The notes under the pieces: generated by a model | Database searches by the model: none | Seen by the model: the letters and a program-made list of their open reading frames with translations, nothing else | Told to the model about the DNA's origin: nothing | Program-made: the position numbers and the translations under genes | Shown here: in pieces, positions 7,527 to 15,062 of the stretch | How the letters are laid out: the number at the start of each line of letters is the position of its first letter | Position numbering within the stretch: position 1 is the stretch's first letter | DNA from: CAYVQF01 sp964454015 | Lineage (GTDB): Bacteria > Myxococcota_A > Bradymonadia > UBA4248 | Direction of reading: 5' to 3' | Assembly: GCA_964454015.1 (NCBI GenBank) | Contig: CAYVQF010000064.1 | Coordinates: 1 to 30,011 of the forward strand | Length of the DNA: 30,011 nucleotides

Positions 7527-7967
7527 ATGGTGCAACGTTTTCCTTGGATGATGATGGCGGTGATGGTCTTCGCGTTGGTGGCGGTTGGGTGCTCGAAAAA
7601 GCCTGAAGATGCCCTGCTCAAGCACATGGAAAAGATGGAAAAGATCATGGACTCCAACATGGAGAAACCCAAGAAGGGGGTGGAGGAGCTGCGTTCCTAC
7701 ATGCAGAGCAACCTGCCTGAGATGCTGGAGATTGTCGGCAAGGCCATGGTGGAGCTGGACAAGATCGACGACAAGGGCAAGCGCGAGGAGCGCGCCAAGG
7801 AGATGATGAAGGCCCTGGAGAAGGGGAGCGAGAGCTTCGCCACGACGGCGCAGAAGTTCGGCATGAAGGTCATGACCGACCCCGACGCAGGCAAGTATCT
7901 GGAGGAGTGGGGCGAGAGCTGGAGTGGCCTGTCGGGCTTGATGGATATGTTGGGGGCGCTGCGCTGA
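7527..7967 (+). CDS. Small helical lipoprotein, unknown function
   Basis: A 146-residue lipoprotein with signal peptide MVQRFPWMMMAVMVFALVAVGC (lipobox VAVGC), then a Lys/Glu/Met-rich, almost wholly helical body (KHMEKMEKIMDSNMEKPKKG and similar) likely to form coiled coil or a helical bundle. I do not recognise a family. GTG codons at 7521 and 7524 are in frame, but GGTGAGG at 7513-7519 is best spaced (7 bases) for the ATG at 7527. The next gene starts 11 bases after the stop, so the two form an operon. It is divergent from the WG-repeat lipoprotein across a 176-base gap that has a small GACCC/GGGTC inverted repeat at 7493-7505 and no convincing promoter. Confidence 0.85.
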   Translation: MVQRFPWMMMAVMVFALVAVGCSKKPEDALLKHMEKMEKIMDSNMEKPKKGVEELRSYMQSNLPEMLEIVGKAMVELDKIDDKGKREERAKEMMKALEKGSESFATTAQKFGMKVMTDPDAGKYLEEWGESWSGLSGLMDMLGALR

Positions 7968-7978
7968 GGAGATGAAAC

Positions 7979-8422
7979 ATGAAGTTCTGGCAAGGGGTTT
8001 TGTGGCTTCTCGTGGCGTCTTTGTTGACCACGGCCTGTGACAAGAAGGCCGAGGAGCCCAAGGCCGAGAAGAAGACCGAGAAGAAGACCGAGGCCCCGGC
8101 TGAGCCGGGCGAAGCGGCCGTGGAGGCGCCGCCGTCAGCGGCTGGCGCGGCGGCCTTCGTCGGGGTGTGGCACTTCGAAGGGATGGAAATCACCCAGGCC
8201 TTCAACTCGAAGGGGCGCGTCAAGGTGGACATGGGCAACGACCAAGTCTGCTTGGGCACCTACGCCGTCGAGGGTGAGAGCTACACCGTGACTTACGACG
8301 AGGGGCAGCCCAGTTGCCTCAACGCCACCATGGGCTTCTCCTTCCTCGAAGAGGGGGAGGTGCTCTCCTTCAGCGGCGCGCGCTATCGCCGCGTCAACAT
8401 CGAAGACGACCCCTCGTTCTGA
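7979..8422 (+). CDS. Lipoprotein with lipocalin-like C-terminal beta domain
   Basis: A 147-residue lipoprotein: signal MKFWQGVLWLLVASLLTTAC (lipobox TTAC, Cys20), a charged Lys/Glu linker with EKKTEKKTE, then from about residue 55 a beta-rich domain beginning FVGVWHFEGMEI. That opening, followed by CLGTYAVEGESYTV and a SFLEEGEVLSFSG strand, resembles the G-x-W start and up-down strands of small lipocalin-like or META-type proteins; the match is by pattern only. Two Cys in the domain (after DQV and after QPS) could pair. GAGGAG at 7966-7971 supports the start and overlaps the stop of the preceding gene. The stop is 29 bases from that of the convergent B12-radical SAM gene. Confidence 0.83.
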   Translation: MKFWQGVLWLLVASLLTTACDKKAEEPKAEKKTEKKTEAPAEPGEAAVEAPPSAAGAAAFVGVWHFEGMEITQAFNSKGRVKVDMGNDQVCLGTYAVEGESYTVTYDEGQPSCLNATMGFSFLEEGEVLSFSGARYRRVNIEDDPSF

Positions 8423-8451
8423 GGCCAGCCCTCGCGGCGTCCCGCGGGTCT

Positions 8452-9933
8452 TCAGCGGGTGATGGCGCCCACGTTCTGTTCGTGAGTGAGGCGCGGCGAA
8501 TGGGCGCCGCAAGAGTCGGTCTCGGAGACCTCGTTCTCTTTGGCCGCGTAGAAGCCGTGCTCGCGCAGGACCTGGAACTTGGGCAGGATGTTGTTCTGCA
8601 CGTCCACCAGGAAGAAGCCCGAGAAGATGTCCGGGTGCGTCTGGATGAAGTCGAAGATGTAGGCGTGGGCGCTGCTGACCTGGAGGTGGCCGTCGTCACA
8701 GATCTCGTGGCCCGTGAGCATGTACTCGGGCAAGAGGCCGGGATAAAACTCCAAGACCGATGGGTCTGGGAGCTGGCGGTAGATGTCGGTCTGCGGCAGG
8801 AGGGAGAGCAGAGAAGGCAGGATCCGCGCGCCGATGAGGCGGAAGGAGATCATCTGGAAGACGCTCTGGTGGAAGTCGTCCATGGTCTCGAAGGGGAAGC
8901 CCCAGATGAAGAAGGTGTCGACCCGGGGGAAGCGCAGCACCGCTCTGGAGACCACGTCGATGGCCTCTTCGATGGTGAAGCCTTTGTTGACGCGTTGCAA
9001 AATGCGATTGGATCCTGACTCGATCCCGAAACGGATCTCCAGGCACCCTGTCGCCGCCATGGCGTCCATGACCTCGTCATCGGCGAGGTCGACCCGAGCG
9101 AAGGCTTTCCACGCCACGTCGATGCCGCTCTCTTTGAGGGCCTGACAGAAGGCCAGGACGCCTCTCTTTGAGCTGAGGAAGAACTCGTCCTGGAAGAGGA
9201 AGAGGTCCACCCCCTTCTCGCGGTGGAGGTAGACCATCTCGGCGACGATGGAGGCGGGGCTGCGAAAGTGCGGTTGCCGGCCCCAGATGGGGGCGACGGA
9301 GCAGAAGGAGCAGAGGTAGGGGCAGCCCCGGGAGGTGATGAGGTTGTGACCGGCGTAGCGCCGGTAGTCGATGCGGTCGAAGGCCGGCCAGGGCAAGGCG
9401 TCGAGGTCGGCGATGCGTTCCGCGGCCGGGTTGCAGCGCACCTGGCCCTGGTGGCGGTAGAAAATGCCGGGCACGTCGGCGAGGTCGCGCCCCGCTTTGA
9501 GCGCCTGGACCAGGGCGACGGCGCTGCGCTCGCCCTCGCCGTGGGCGACGATGTCGACCCAGGGGAAGCGGGTGAGGATCTTCTCCTCTACCGACTTGGG
9601 GCCGACGCCGCCGAGGACGAGGGTGACCTCGGGGTAGGCCGCTTTGAGGGCCCGCGCCGCCAGCAGGGTGAAGGGGAGGAGGTTGGCCATGCAGGAGAGG
9701 CCGATGATGGGGGCCGGATCGGCGCAGAACTCGACCAAGGCCGCCGGCGCGAAGGGCTCGTCGCTGGTGCACATCTGGTAGTCGCGGAAGTCGACCCGTA
9801 GGCCTGCCGCCTCCAGGGCCGACACCAGGTAGAGGGGCCCCAAGGGGACATGGGGTTCACGCTCCATCATGTCGACGTAGCGGATGAGGAGCATGTTGAG
9901 ATTGATCAGCGTGATGTCGTCGCCAGATGCCAT
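8452..9933 (-). CDS. B12-binding-domain radical SAM protein
   Basis: A 493-residue enzyme. Residues 1-150 form a cobalamin-binding-like Rossmann domain (IIGLSCMANL, TLVLGGVGPKS, DIVAHGEGE), although the DxHxxG histidine motif of base-off B12 binders is not visible. Residues 195-375 are the radical SAM core, with cluster motif CPYLCSFC (Cys204, 208, 211) in SRGCPYLCSFCSV, then LFQDEFF and RFGIESGSNRILQRVNK, typical of the B12 radical SAM class. The last ~110 residues match no family I know. B12-type radical SAM enzymes methylate unreactive carbons or rearrange substrates, and several act on RiPP precursors. The start at 9933 is set by AGAGGA 6 bases upstream; the frame stays open to 10044. It follows the leader-like small gene by 43 bases and is probably its modifying enzyme. 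Confidence 0.9.
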   Translation of the reverse strand: MASGDDITLINLNMLLIRYVDMMEREPHVPLGPLYLVSALEAAGLRVDFRDYQMCTSDEPFAPAALVEFCADPAPIIGLSCMANLLPFTLLAARALKAAYPEVTLVLGGVGPKSVEEKILTRFPWVDIVAHGEGERSAVALVQALKAGRDLADVPGIFYRHQGQVRCNPAAERIADLDALPWPAFDRIDYRRYAGHNLITSRGCPYLCSFCSVAPIWGRQPHFRSPASIVAEMVYLHREKGVDLFLFQDEFFLSSKRGVLAFCQALKESGIDVAWKAFARVDLADDEVMDAMAATGCLEIRFGIESGSNRILQRVNKGFTIEEAIDVVSRAVLRFPRVDTFFIWGFPFETMDDFHQSVFQMISFRLIGARILPSLLSLLPQTDIYRQLPDPSVLEFYPGLLPEYMLTGHEICDDGHLQVSSAHAYIFDFIQTHPDIFSGFFLVDVQNNILPKFQVLREHGFYAAKENEVSETDSCGAHSPRLTHEQNVGAITR

Positions 9934-9976
9934 GGGAAGTCCTCTGTCAGCGGAGCGTGGCCGCGGTGCGCAGGGC

Positions 9977-10429
9977 TCAGTCGTGTTCGGGGAGGGGGGC
10001 GTCAGGCCCATCGGGTGGGCGCGGCGCCGCGGTGGTGGCCGCATCGTCGCTCTCGTCGTGCGCTTCGGTGAGGTCCACGGGGGGCCGATCGGGGGCGATA
10101 CCCGTCAGGGGCGGTGGCCCACAGCTCACGGTCGTGGTGGTGACGGCGGCGACGGCGACGGCGGCGATGGTGCGCATGAAGGGCCGCTGGCCGTGGCGTT
10201 TGGGGTCGATGCGGGCGATCATGGCGGCGAGTTGGTCACGCGAGACGCTCTCCATGACCTGCTGCTCCGAGGCTTGGAGGCAGTAGCCGGCCGCCGCGAT
10301 GGTTTGGCGCGGATGGTCCAGGAGGGCGTCGCGAAAGGTCAGGTCAGTTGCGGCCCGGTAGAGGAGCTTCTCGATGCCAATGGGGATGAGGGTGCAGCTC
10401 TGCCGTCGCTTCTCGAGGGGGTGGGTCAT
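9977..10429 (-). CDS. RiPP-precursor-like protein with NHLP/Nif11-type leader and lipobox-like core junction
   Basis: A 150-residue protein. Residues 17-75 read as a helical leader of the nitrile-hydratase/Nif11 type: IEKLLYRAATDLTFRDALLD, HPRQTIAAAG, then SEQQVMESVSRDQLAAMIARI, matching the family pattern (A-x-D-x-x-F-R-x-x-L-L-x-x-P, AxxxG). Next come Lys/Arg-rich residues 77-86, an Ala/Thr/Val hydrophobic run (87-102) ending TTVSCGPPP (Cys103), and a Pro/Asp-rich acidic tail of 47 residues. The CGPP context matches true lipoproteins of this genome (ACGPN in the Sel1 lipoprotein, ACGPPRP at 29740), so Cys103 may be an internal lipidation site. The B12 radical SAM gene lies 43 bases downstream on the same strand, the usual layout of precursor and maturase. 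Precursor identity is inference; it could instead be a membrane protein with a helical N-terminal domain. Confidence 0.75.
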   Translation of the reverse strand: MTHPLEKRRQSCTLIPIGIEKLLYRAATDLTFRDALLDHPRQTIAAAGYCLQASEQQVMESVSRDQLAAMIARIDPKRHGQRPFMRTIAAVAVAAVTTTTVSCGPPPLTGIAPDRPPVDLTEAHDESDDAATTAAPRPPDGPDAPLPEHD

Positions 10430-10640
10430 GCCGTCGCCTCACAGCGCCAGGAGGTGAATGAGCAGCGCGAGGAGGGAGGGCGGCCCGGCCCCCGGCCCCC
10501 GAATGTCGCCAGGGGCACTATAGCGAGGGCGCGGGCCCCATCACAAGAAACCAGCGACGGCAGATGGCTGGGGAGGCGGCGCGGCCAGCCGCATTCTTCA
10601 GGGGGCTTGAATAGCGGCGTGGCAATAGCGTAACCATACA

Positions 10641-10657
10641 CGCGTCGCGGTGACGCG
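10641..10657. promoter_or_regulatory. Inverted repeat upstream of the small secreted protein
   Basis: CGCGTC, 5 bases, GACGCG: a perfect 6-bp inverted repeat 20 bases upstream of the ATG at 10678, in the 248-base divergent gap shared with the leader-like gene. It may be an operator or a 5' leader hairpin. There is no T-run, so it is not a terminator. Nothing else in the gap is convincing. Confidence 0.3.
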
Positions 10658-10677
10658 ATGTGCAGGAGGAGGGGCAG

Positions 10678-11103
10678 ATGGGACGACAGGTTTTTTGGCT
10701 GACAATCATTGCGCTGGTGGGATGCCTGGTGACCCCTGTGGCGCAGGCTGAGGCTGGTGAGTGCGAGGATTTCCAGGCGCTGTCCCTGTCGTGGCTGGCG
10801 GCGCACAAGGCCCTGGAGGCGGGGCTCAAGGCGGAGCTCAGCGACGCCGATGCCATCGCGGTGATGGAGACCGTGGCCGAGCTCGCCGGGACGAGTGTGG
10901 TGATCGTCGAGCGTTTGGTGGCGGCCCAACGTTTTACCGCTGAGGCCCAGGGGCTGATGAAGGCGATCATGGCCATCGATCAAACCCGCACGGACAGCGA
11001 AGTGGTGGCGGCGGTGCTGGGCATCAGTGAGGCGGCGGCGACCTTGGCCGGGGTGGCCTGTATTGCCCAAGGTGGGCCCGACGAAGGCCGGCACTTGCAT
11101 TGA
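10678..11103 (+). CDS. Small exported protein of unknown function
   Basis: A 141-residue protein with an N-terminal export signal (MGRQVFWLTIIALVGCLVTP). Two processing routes are possible: a lipobox-like LVGC at Cys16, or type I cleavage after VAQA near residue 24. The remainder is predicted helical and Ala/Glu-rich with three Cys (one after EAGE, one after EAGEC-like EC, and one in GVACIAQ). I recognise no family. A GTG at 10660 is in frame, but the strong AGGAGGAGGGG directly before 10678 and the signal peptide set the start. It stands alone between the divergent radical SAM operon and hrpB, with a 127-base gap to the latter. Confidence 0.78.
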   Translation: MGRQVFWLTIIALVGCLVTPVAQAEAGECEDFQALSLSWLAAHKALEAGLKAELSDADAIAVMETVAELAGTSVVIVERLVAAQRFTAEAQGLMKAIMAIDQTRTDSEVVAAVLGISEAAATLAGVACIAQGGPDEGRHLH

Positions 11104-11122
11104 TCCGGAGAGGCACGGCGCG

Positions 11123-11158
11123 GACGGCCGCAGGGGTCAGTCCTTGGGTCGGGCCGTC
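11123..11158 (+). terminator. Possible stem-loop after the small exported gene
   Basis: GACGGCC at 11123-11129 and GGCCGTC at 11152-11158 form a perfect 7-bp stem with a 22-base loop, starting 20 bases after the stop of the preceding gene. There is no T-run. It may be a weak terminator or an RNA-processing structure; low certainty. Confidence 0.25.
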
Positions 11159-11230
11159 GAAATCCGCTAGCCATGGCCGGCGCCGTGTGCGATAGCAAGC
11201 GCGGCGCGTGATTTTCTGGAGGCGGCGGCG

Positions 11231-13729
11231 GTGCAGGTTCTTCCCATTGATGCGGTGCTGGATGAGGCCAGGGCGGCGCTGCTGGCAGCGGAGAACCTGG
11301 TGGTCGAGGCGCCGCCGGGGGCCGGCAAGACCACGCGGCTGCCCGTGGCGGCGCTGCAGACTGTGCGCGGCGGCGCGCAGGTGTGGGTGGTGACGCCGCG
11401 GCGCATCGCGGCGCTGGCGGCGGCGCGGCGGGTGGCCCAGGAGCAGGGCTGGCGCGCCGGCGGCGAGGTGGGGTGGCAGGTGCGATTCGACACCTGTGTC
11501 ACGGCGGCGACGGCGCTGCGCTTCATGACGCCGGGGATTTTTCTCCAGCGCTTGGAGGCCGACCCAGGCTTGGCTGGGGTGGGGGTGCTCTTCTTCGACG
11601 AGTTTCACGAGCGCTCCCTGGAGGTGGACCTGGCCTTGGCCATGGCGCGGGAAGCGCAGGGAGCGCTGCGGCCAGATCTGCGGGTGGTGGTGATGTCGGC
11701 GACCTTGGAGGTGGGGCCCGTGGCGGCATTTTTGGCGCCGTGCCGGGTGATCCAGAGCGCCGGCGCCTTGCACCCGGTGACGCTGAGCCATGCGCGGCAG
11801 GAGGGTGCGGCTGACCACAGTGATCTTGCGCCGCGGGTCGCTGCGGCGGTGCAGGAGCTGCTGGCCGAGACCGCGGGGGACGTCTTGGTTTTTCTCCCAG
11901 GGATGCGGGAGATCGAGGCGTGCCGGCGCCGTCTGGAGTCAGCCCTGGGCGCGACGGTGACGGTGCTGCGCCTGCACGGCGGCCTGCCGCTGGCCGAGCA
12001 AGACGCGGCCTTGGCGTCCGGGGCGGGGCGGCGGGTGGTCCTGGCGACGAATGTCGCCGAGACGTCCCTGACCATCCCCGGGGTGACGGGGGTGGTGGAC
12101 AGCGGGCTCGTGCGGCGCCTGGCTTATGACGCGGGTTGTGACCTGGAGCGGCTGGAGCTGACCCGCATCGATCGCGCTGCGGCCGCCCAGCGCGCCGGCC
12201 GCGCTGGGCGCCTGGCGCCGGGCCGCTGCCACCGCTTGTGGACCCCGCTCCAAGAAGCCCGCCTGGCAGCGGCCCAGGCGCCAGAGGTGCGGCGCCTCGA
12301 GCTCGCCTCGACCCTGCTCACCCTGCTGGCATGGGGCGCGCACGATCCCAACGCCTTCGCCTGGTTCGAGGCGCCGCCCGCCGCAGCGCTCCAGCGGGGG
12401 ATGGATCTCCTCCACGGCCTCGGTGCCCGAGACGCCCACGGCCTGACCTCGGTGGGCCAACGCATGTGCCGCTGGCCCCTGCCGGCCCGCTTGGCCCGAC
12501 TCATGGTCGCCGCCCAAGACCTGGACTGCCTCCCCGAGGCCGCCTGGGTCGCAGCCCTCCTCGCCGAGGGGCGCCAACGCGCCACCTGGCCCGGCGGCGA
12601 CGCCGTCGACGTGTGCGAGGCCGCGGCCACCCTGGCCCGGGCCGAGGCTGAGCGCGACGCCACTGTGCGCTGGCTGCACCGGGTCGCGCGCCAGATCGCC
12701 GCGACCCATCACGCCGGGGGGAAGGGCGGCAACGCCCCACCCCCCTGGCGCCACGCCGCCGCGCCGCGCCTTGCCACTGCCCTGGCCGCGGCCTTCCCCG
12801 ACCGGGTCGCCCTGTGTCGCCCCCGGGCCAACCCCGCTGAGAGCCTGCGCGCCAAAATGGTCGGCCAACGCGGGGTGGTCCTGCCCCACGCCGCCACCCT
12901 CGCCGAGAGCAAGCTCCTGCTCTGCCTCGACCTCGCCCCGGGCGCCCGCGGCGCCCACGCCGAGGCCCAGGTCTACCGCGCCTGCGCCCTGCGCAGCGAA
13001 GACCTCGAGCTGCAAAGTGAGCAGGTCATCCGCTTCGACCCGACTGGCCAGCGCGTCGAGGTGTGGGAGCTGGGCAAGTGGCGCGACCTGGTCGTGCACG
13101 AGCGCCTGGTGCCACCGCCGCACGGCGCCAAGCGCCAAGCCGAGGTCGAAGCCGCGCTGGTCGCTGCGGCCGCCGCCGAACCCGCCCAAGCCCTCGACCT
13201 CCAAGACGCGGAGCTGCAGCGCTTCATGGCCCGCGTCGCCTTCCTCGCCCAGGCCATGCCCGAGCTCCAGTGGCCTACCCACGACGCCGAGTTCTTTCGC
13301 GCCCACCTGCCTGAGCTCTGCCGCGGCCAACGCAGCTTCACCGACCTGCGCCGCCGCGATCTCTTGCCCTTGGTGCGCGCCACCCTCGACCACCGCCAGC
13401 AAGAGGCCCTGAGACGACACGCCCCCGAGGAGCTGACCTTGGCCTCAGGGCGGCGGGTCAAGATCGACTACCGCCAAGACCCACCGGTCATCGCCGCCCG
13501 CATTCAGGACTTCTTCGGCATGGAGCGCGTCCCGCCCCTGGCCGCCGGGCGCGTCCCACCCCTTCTCCATCTGCTCGCCCCCAACCAGCGCGTCCAGCAG
13601 ATGACCCAAGACCTCGCCTCTTTTTGGCAACACACTTACCCCTCGATTCGCAAAGCGCTGCGCGGGCGCTATGTCAAGCATGCGTGGCCAGAAAATCCAT
13701 TGACATACGAGAAGTTGGTTAAAAAATGA
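11231..13729 (+). CDS. hrpB: ATP-dependent helicase HrpB
   Basis: An 832-residue DEAH-box (DExH) superfamily 2 helicase, close to the ~810 residues of E. coli HrpB. Motifs: I, PPGAGKTT (residues 28-35); Ia, TPRRIAA; II, DEFH (123-126); III, SAT (156-158); V, LATNVAETSLTIPGV; VI, QRAGRAGR (320-327). Helicase-associated and HrpB C-terminal regions follow, ending in the family block WQHTYPSIRKALRGRYVKHAWPE (written here as the segments WQHTYPSIRK and LRGRYVKHAWP). It acts in the cytoplasm and is thought to remodel RNA; the substrate is not well defined in the family. The start is GTG, preceded by CTGGAGG 8 bases upstream. The stop overlaps the start of the RNA methyltransferase gene by ATGA, so the two are translationally coupled. 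Confidence 0.97.
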   Translation: MQVLPIDAVLDEARAALLAAENLVVEAPPGAGKTTRLPVAALQTVRGGAQVWVVTPRRIAALAAARRVAQEQGWRAGGEVGWQVRFDTCVTAATALRFMTPGIFLQRLEADPGLAGVGVLFFDEFHERSLEVDLALAMAREAQGALRPDLRVVVMSATLEVGPVAAFLAPCRVIQSAGALHPVTLSHARQEGAADHSDLAPRVAAAVQELLAETAGDVLVFLPGMREIEACRRRLESALGATVTVLRLHGGLPLAEQDAALASGAGRRVVLATNVAETSLTIPGVTGVVDSGLVRRLAYDAGCDLERLELTRIDRAAAAQRAGRAGRLAPGRCHRLWTPLQEARLAAAQAPEVRRLELASTLLTLLAWGAHDPNAFAWFEAPPAAALQRGMDLLHGLGARDAHGLTSVGQRMCRWPLPARLARLMVAAQDLDCLPEAAWVAALLAEGRQRATWPGGDAVDVCEAAATLARAEAERDATVRWLHRVARQIAATHHAGGKGGNAPPPWRHAAAPRLATALAAAFPDRVALCRPRANPAESLRAKMVGQRGVVLPHAATLAESKLLLCLDLAPGARGAHAEAQVYRACALRSEDLELQSEQVIRFDPTGQRVEVWELGKWRDLVVHERLVPPPHGAKRQAEVEAALVAAAAAEPAQALDLQDAELQRFMARVAFLAQAMPELQWPTHDAEFFRAHLPELCRGQRSFTDLRRRDLLPLVRATLDHRQQEALRRHAPEELTLASGRRVKIDYRQDPPVIAARIQDFFGMERVPPLAAGRVPPLLHLLAPNQRVQQMTQDLASFWQHTYPSIRKALRGRYVKHAWPENPLTYEKLVKK

Positions 13730-15042
13730 CAGAAAACACCTCAGCAATTCCAGCGCCGCCTGCCGTGGGCACGGAGCTCACCCTGCGCGTCGACACCTTG
13801 GCCCATGGCGGCGCTGGCGTCGCTCGCGTGGACGGTCGGGTCCTCTTCGTCGATGGTGCCCTGCCCGGCGAGGAGGTGGTGGCCAAGGTCACCAAATCCA
13901 AGGCGCGTTACCTCACGGCGAGCACTGCCCAAGTCCTCCAGGCCTCGCCCGCGCGTCGCGCCCCAGACTGCCCGCACGAGGCCGAGGGCTGTGGCGGCTG
14001 CGGCTGGCGCTACGTCGAGGCCGAACCCGGCCTGGGCCTCAAAGCCGAGACCGCGGCGCGGGAGATGGCCAAGGTGGCCCGCGAGGTGAGTTGGCCCGCG
14101 CCCGTGCTCTTGCCCGTGGCGCAGCACGATGGCGTGCGCACCCGGGTGCGCCTCCATGTCACTGAAGGGCGCATCGGTCTCTTCGCCGAGGGCAGCCGGC
14201 GCGTCGTGGCCATCCCCCAGTGTTTGTCTTTGGATCCACGCCTGTTGGTGGTGGCGCAGGCGCTGCAACGCGCCTTGAGTGGCCAAGATGACGCCTACGG
14301 CGAGGTCGCTGTCGACCTGGACGGGCGCGGCCAGGTGGTGATTTCCTGGCGCGGGCGCGTGGGGGCTGCCTTGTGGACGCGCTTGGTGGATCTGGTCGAG
14401 CGCCGGGTCTTCAGTGGGGTGCGGGTCGAGGGCAGAGGCGGCGGCGTGCGCGACCACGGTGATCTGTGGCTCGTGGATCAGGTGGCCCTGCCTGAGCTGA
14501 AGACCGCCGTGCACCGTTTCGCCGGGACCTTTGGCCAGGCGACGCCCGCTGGCAACGCCCACCTGCAGGCGGAGGTCGCCCAGTGGGTGCAGGGCGAAAA
14601 AGCGACGCGCGTCTTTGATCTCTACGCTGGCAGCGGCAACTTTTCTCTGGTGTTGGCGGCCTTTGCCCAGGAAGTGATCGCCGTGGAGGTGGTGCAGGAT
14701 GCCCTCAAGGGGCTGCGGCGCGGCGCGACGGCCGCTGGCTACGCGCATCTCCAGGTGGTGCCCTGGGATCTGAGCCAGGGCATCCCCGAGCGGGCCGAGC
14801 TGGGGCGCGAGGACTGTGTGATCCTCGATCCACCGCGCCAGGGTGCGCGGGAGATCATGGGTGACCTGCGGCGCTACGCGCCGCGATCCATCCTCTATGT
14901 ATCGTGCGAGCCGACGACCTTGGCGCGGGATGTGGCGGCCTTGGGTGGGGACTACGCCGTGGCGCGCCTGGCCATGGTCGACCTCTTCCCGCGCACGCCC
15001 CATCTGGAGAGCGTGGCCTGGCTGCGCCGGGTAGACCCCTGA
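13726..15042 (+). CDS. TRAM-domain RNA (uracil-5-)-methyltransferase, RlmD/TrmA family
   Basis: A 438-residue enzyme that makes 5-methyluridine in RNA using SAM. Residues 14-72 are a TRAM RNA-binding domain. Four cysteines, 82, 89, 92 (C-x6-C-x2-C) and 166, match the [4Fe-4S] ligands of RlmD (RumA). The methyltransferase domain has motif I, DLYAGSGNFSL (298-308), DPPRQG (368-373), the nucleophile in YVSCEP (Cys394) and the terminal FPRTPHLES block with the general-base Glu428. Full catalytic and cluster residues indicate an active enzyme. Which 23S position, or whether tRNA, is modified cannot be told from sequence, because several paralogues are common. The ATG lies inside the hrpB stop (ATGA overlap), and the coding region for both gives a two-gene RNA-metabolism operon. 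Confidence 0.93.
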   Translation: MTENTSAIPAPPAVGTELTLRVDTLAHGGAGVARVDGRVLFVDGALPGEEVVAKVTKSKARYLTASTAQVLQASPARRAPDCPHEAEGCGGCGWRYVEAEPGLGLKAETAAREMAKVAREVSWPAPVLLPVAQHDGVRTRVRLHVTEGRIGLFAEGSRRVVAIPQCLSLDPRLLVVAQALQRALSGQDDAYGEVAVDLDGRGQVVISWRGRVGAALWTRLVDLVERRVFSGVRVEGRGGGVRDHGDLWLVDQVALPELKTAVHRFAGTFGQATPAGNAHLQAEVAQWVQGEKATRVFDLYAGSGNFSLVLAAFAQEVIAVEVVQDALKGLRRGATAAGYAHLQVVPWDLSQGIPERAELGREDCVILDPPRQGAREIMGDLRRYAPRSILYVSCEPTTLARDVAALGGDYAVARLAMVDLFPRTPHLESVAWLRRVDP

Positions 15043-15062
15043 GCGCGGGGCGTCGGCAGAGC

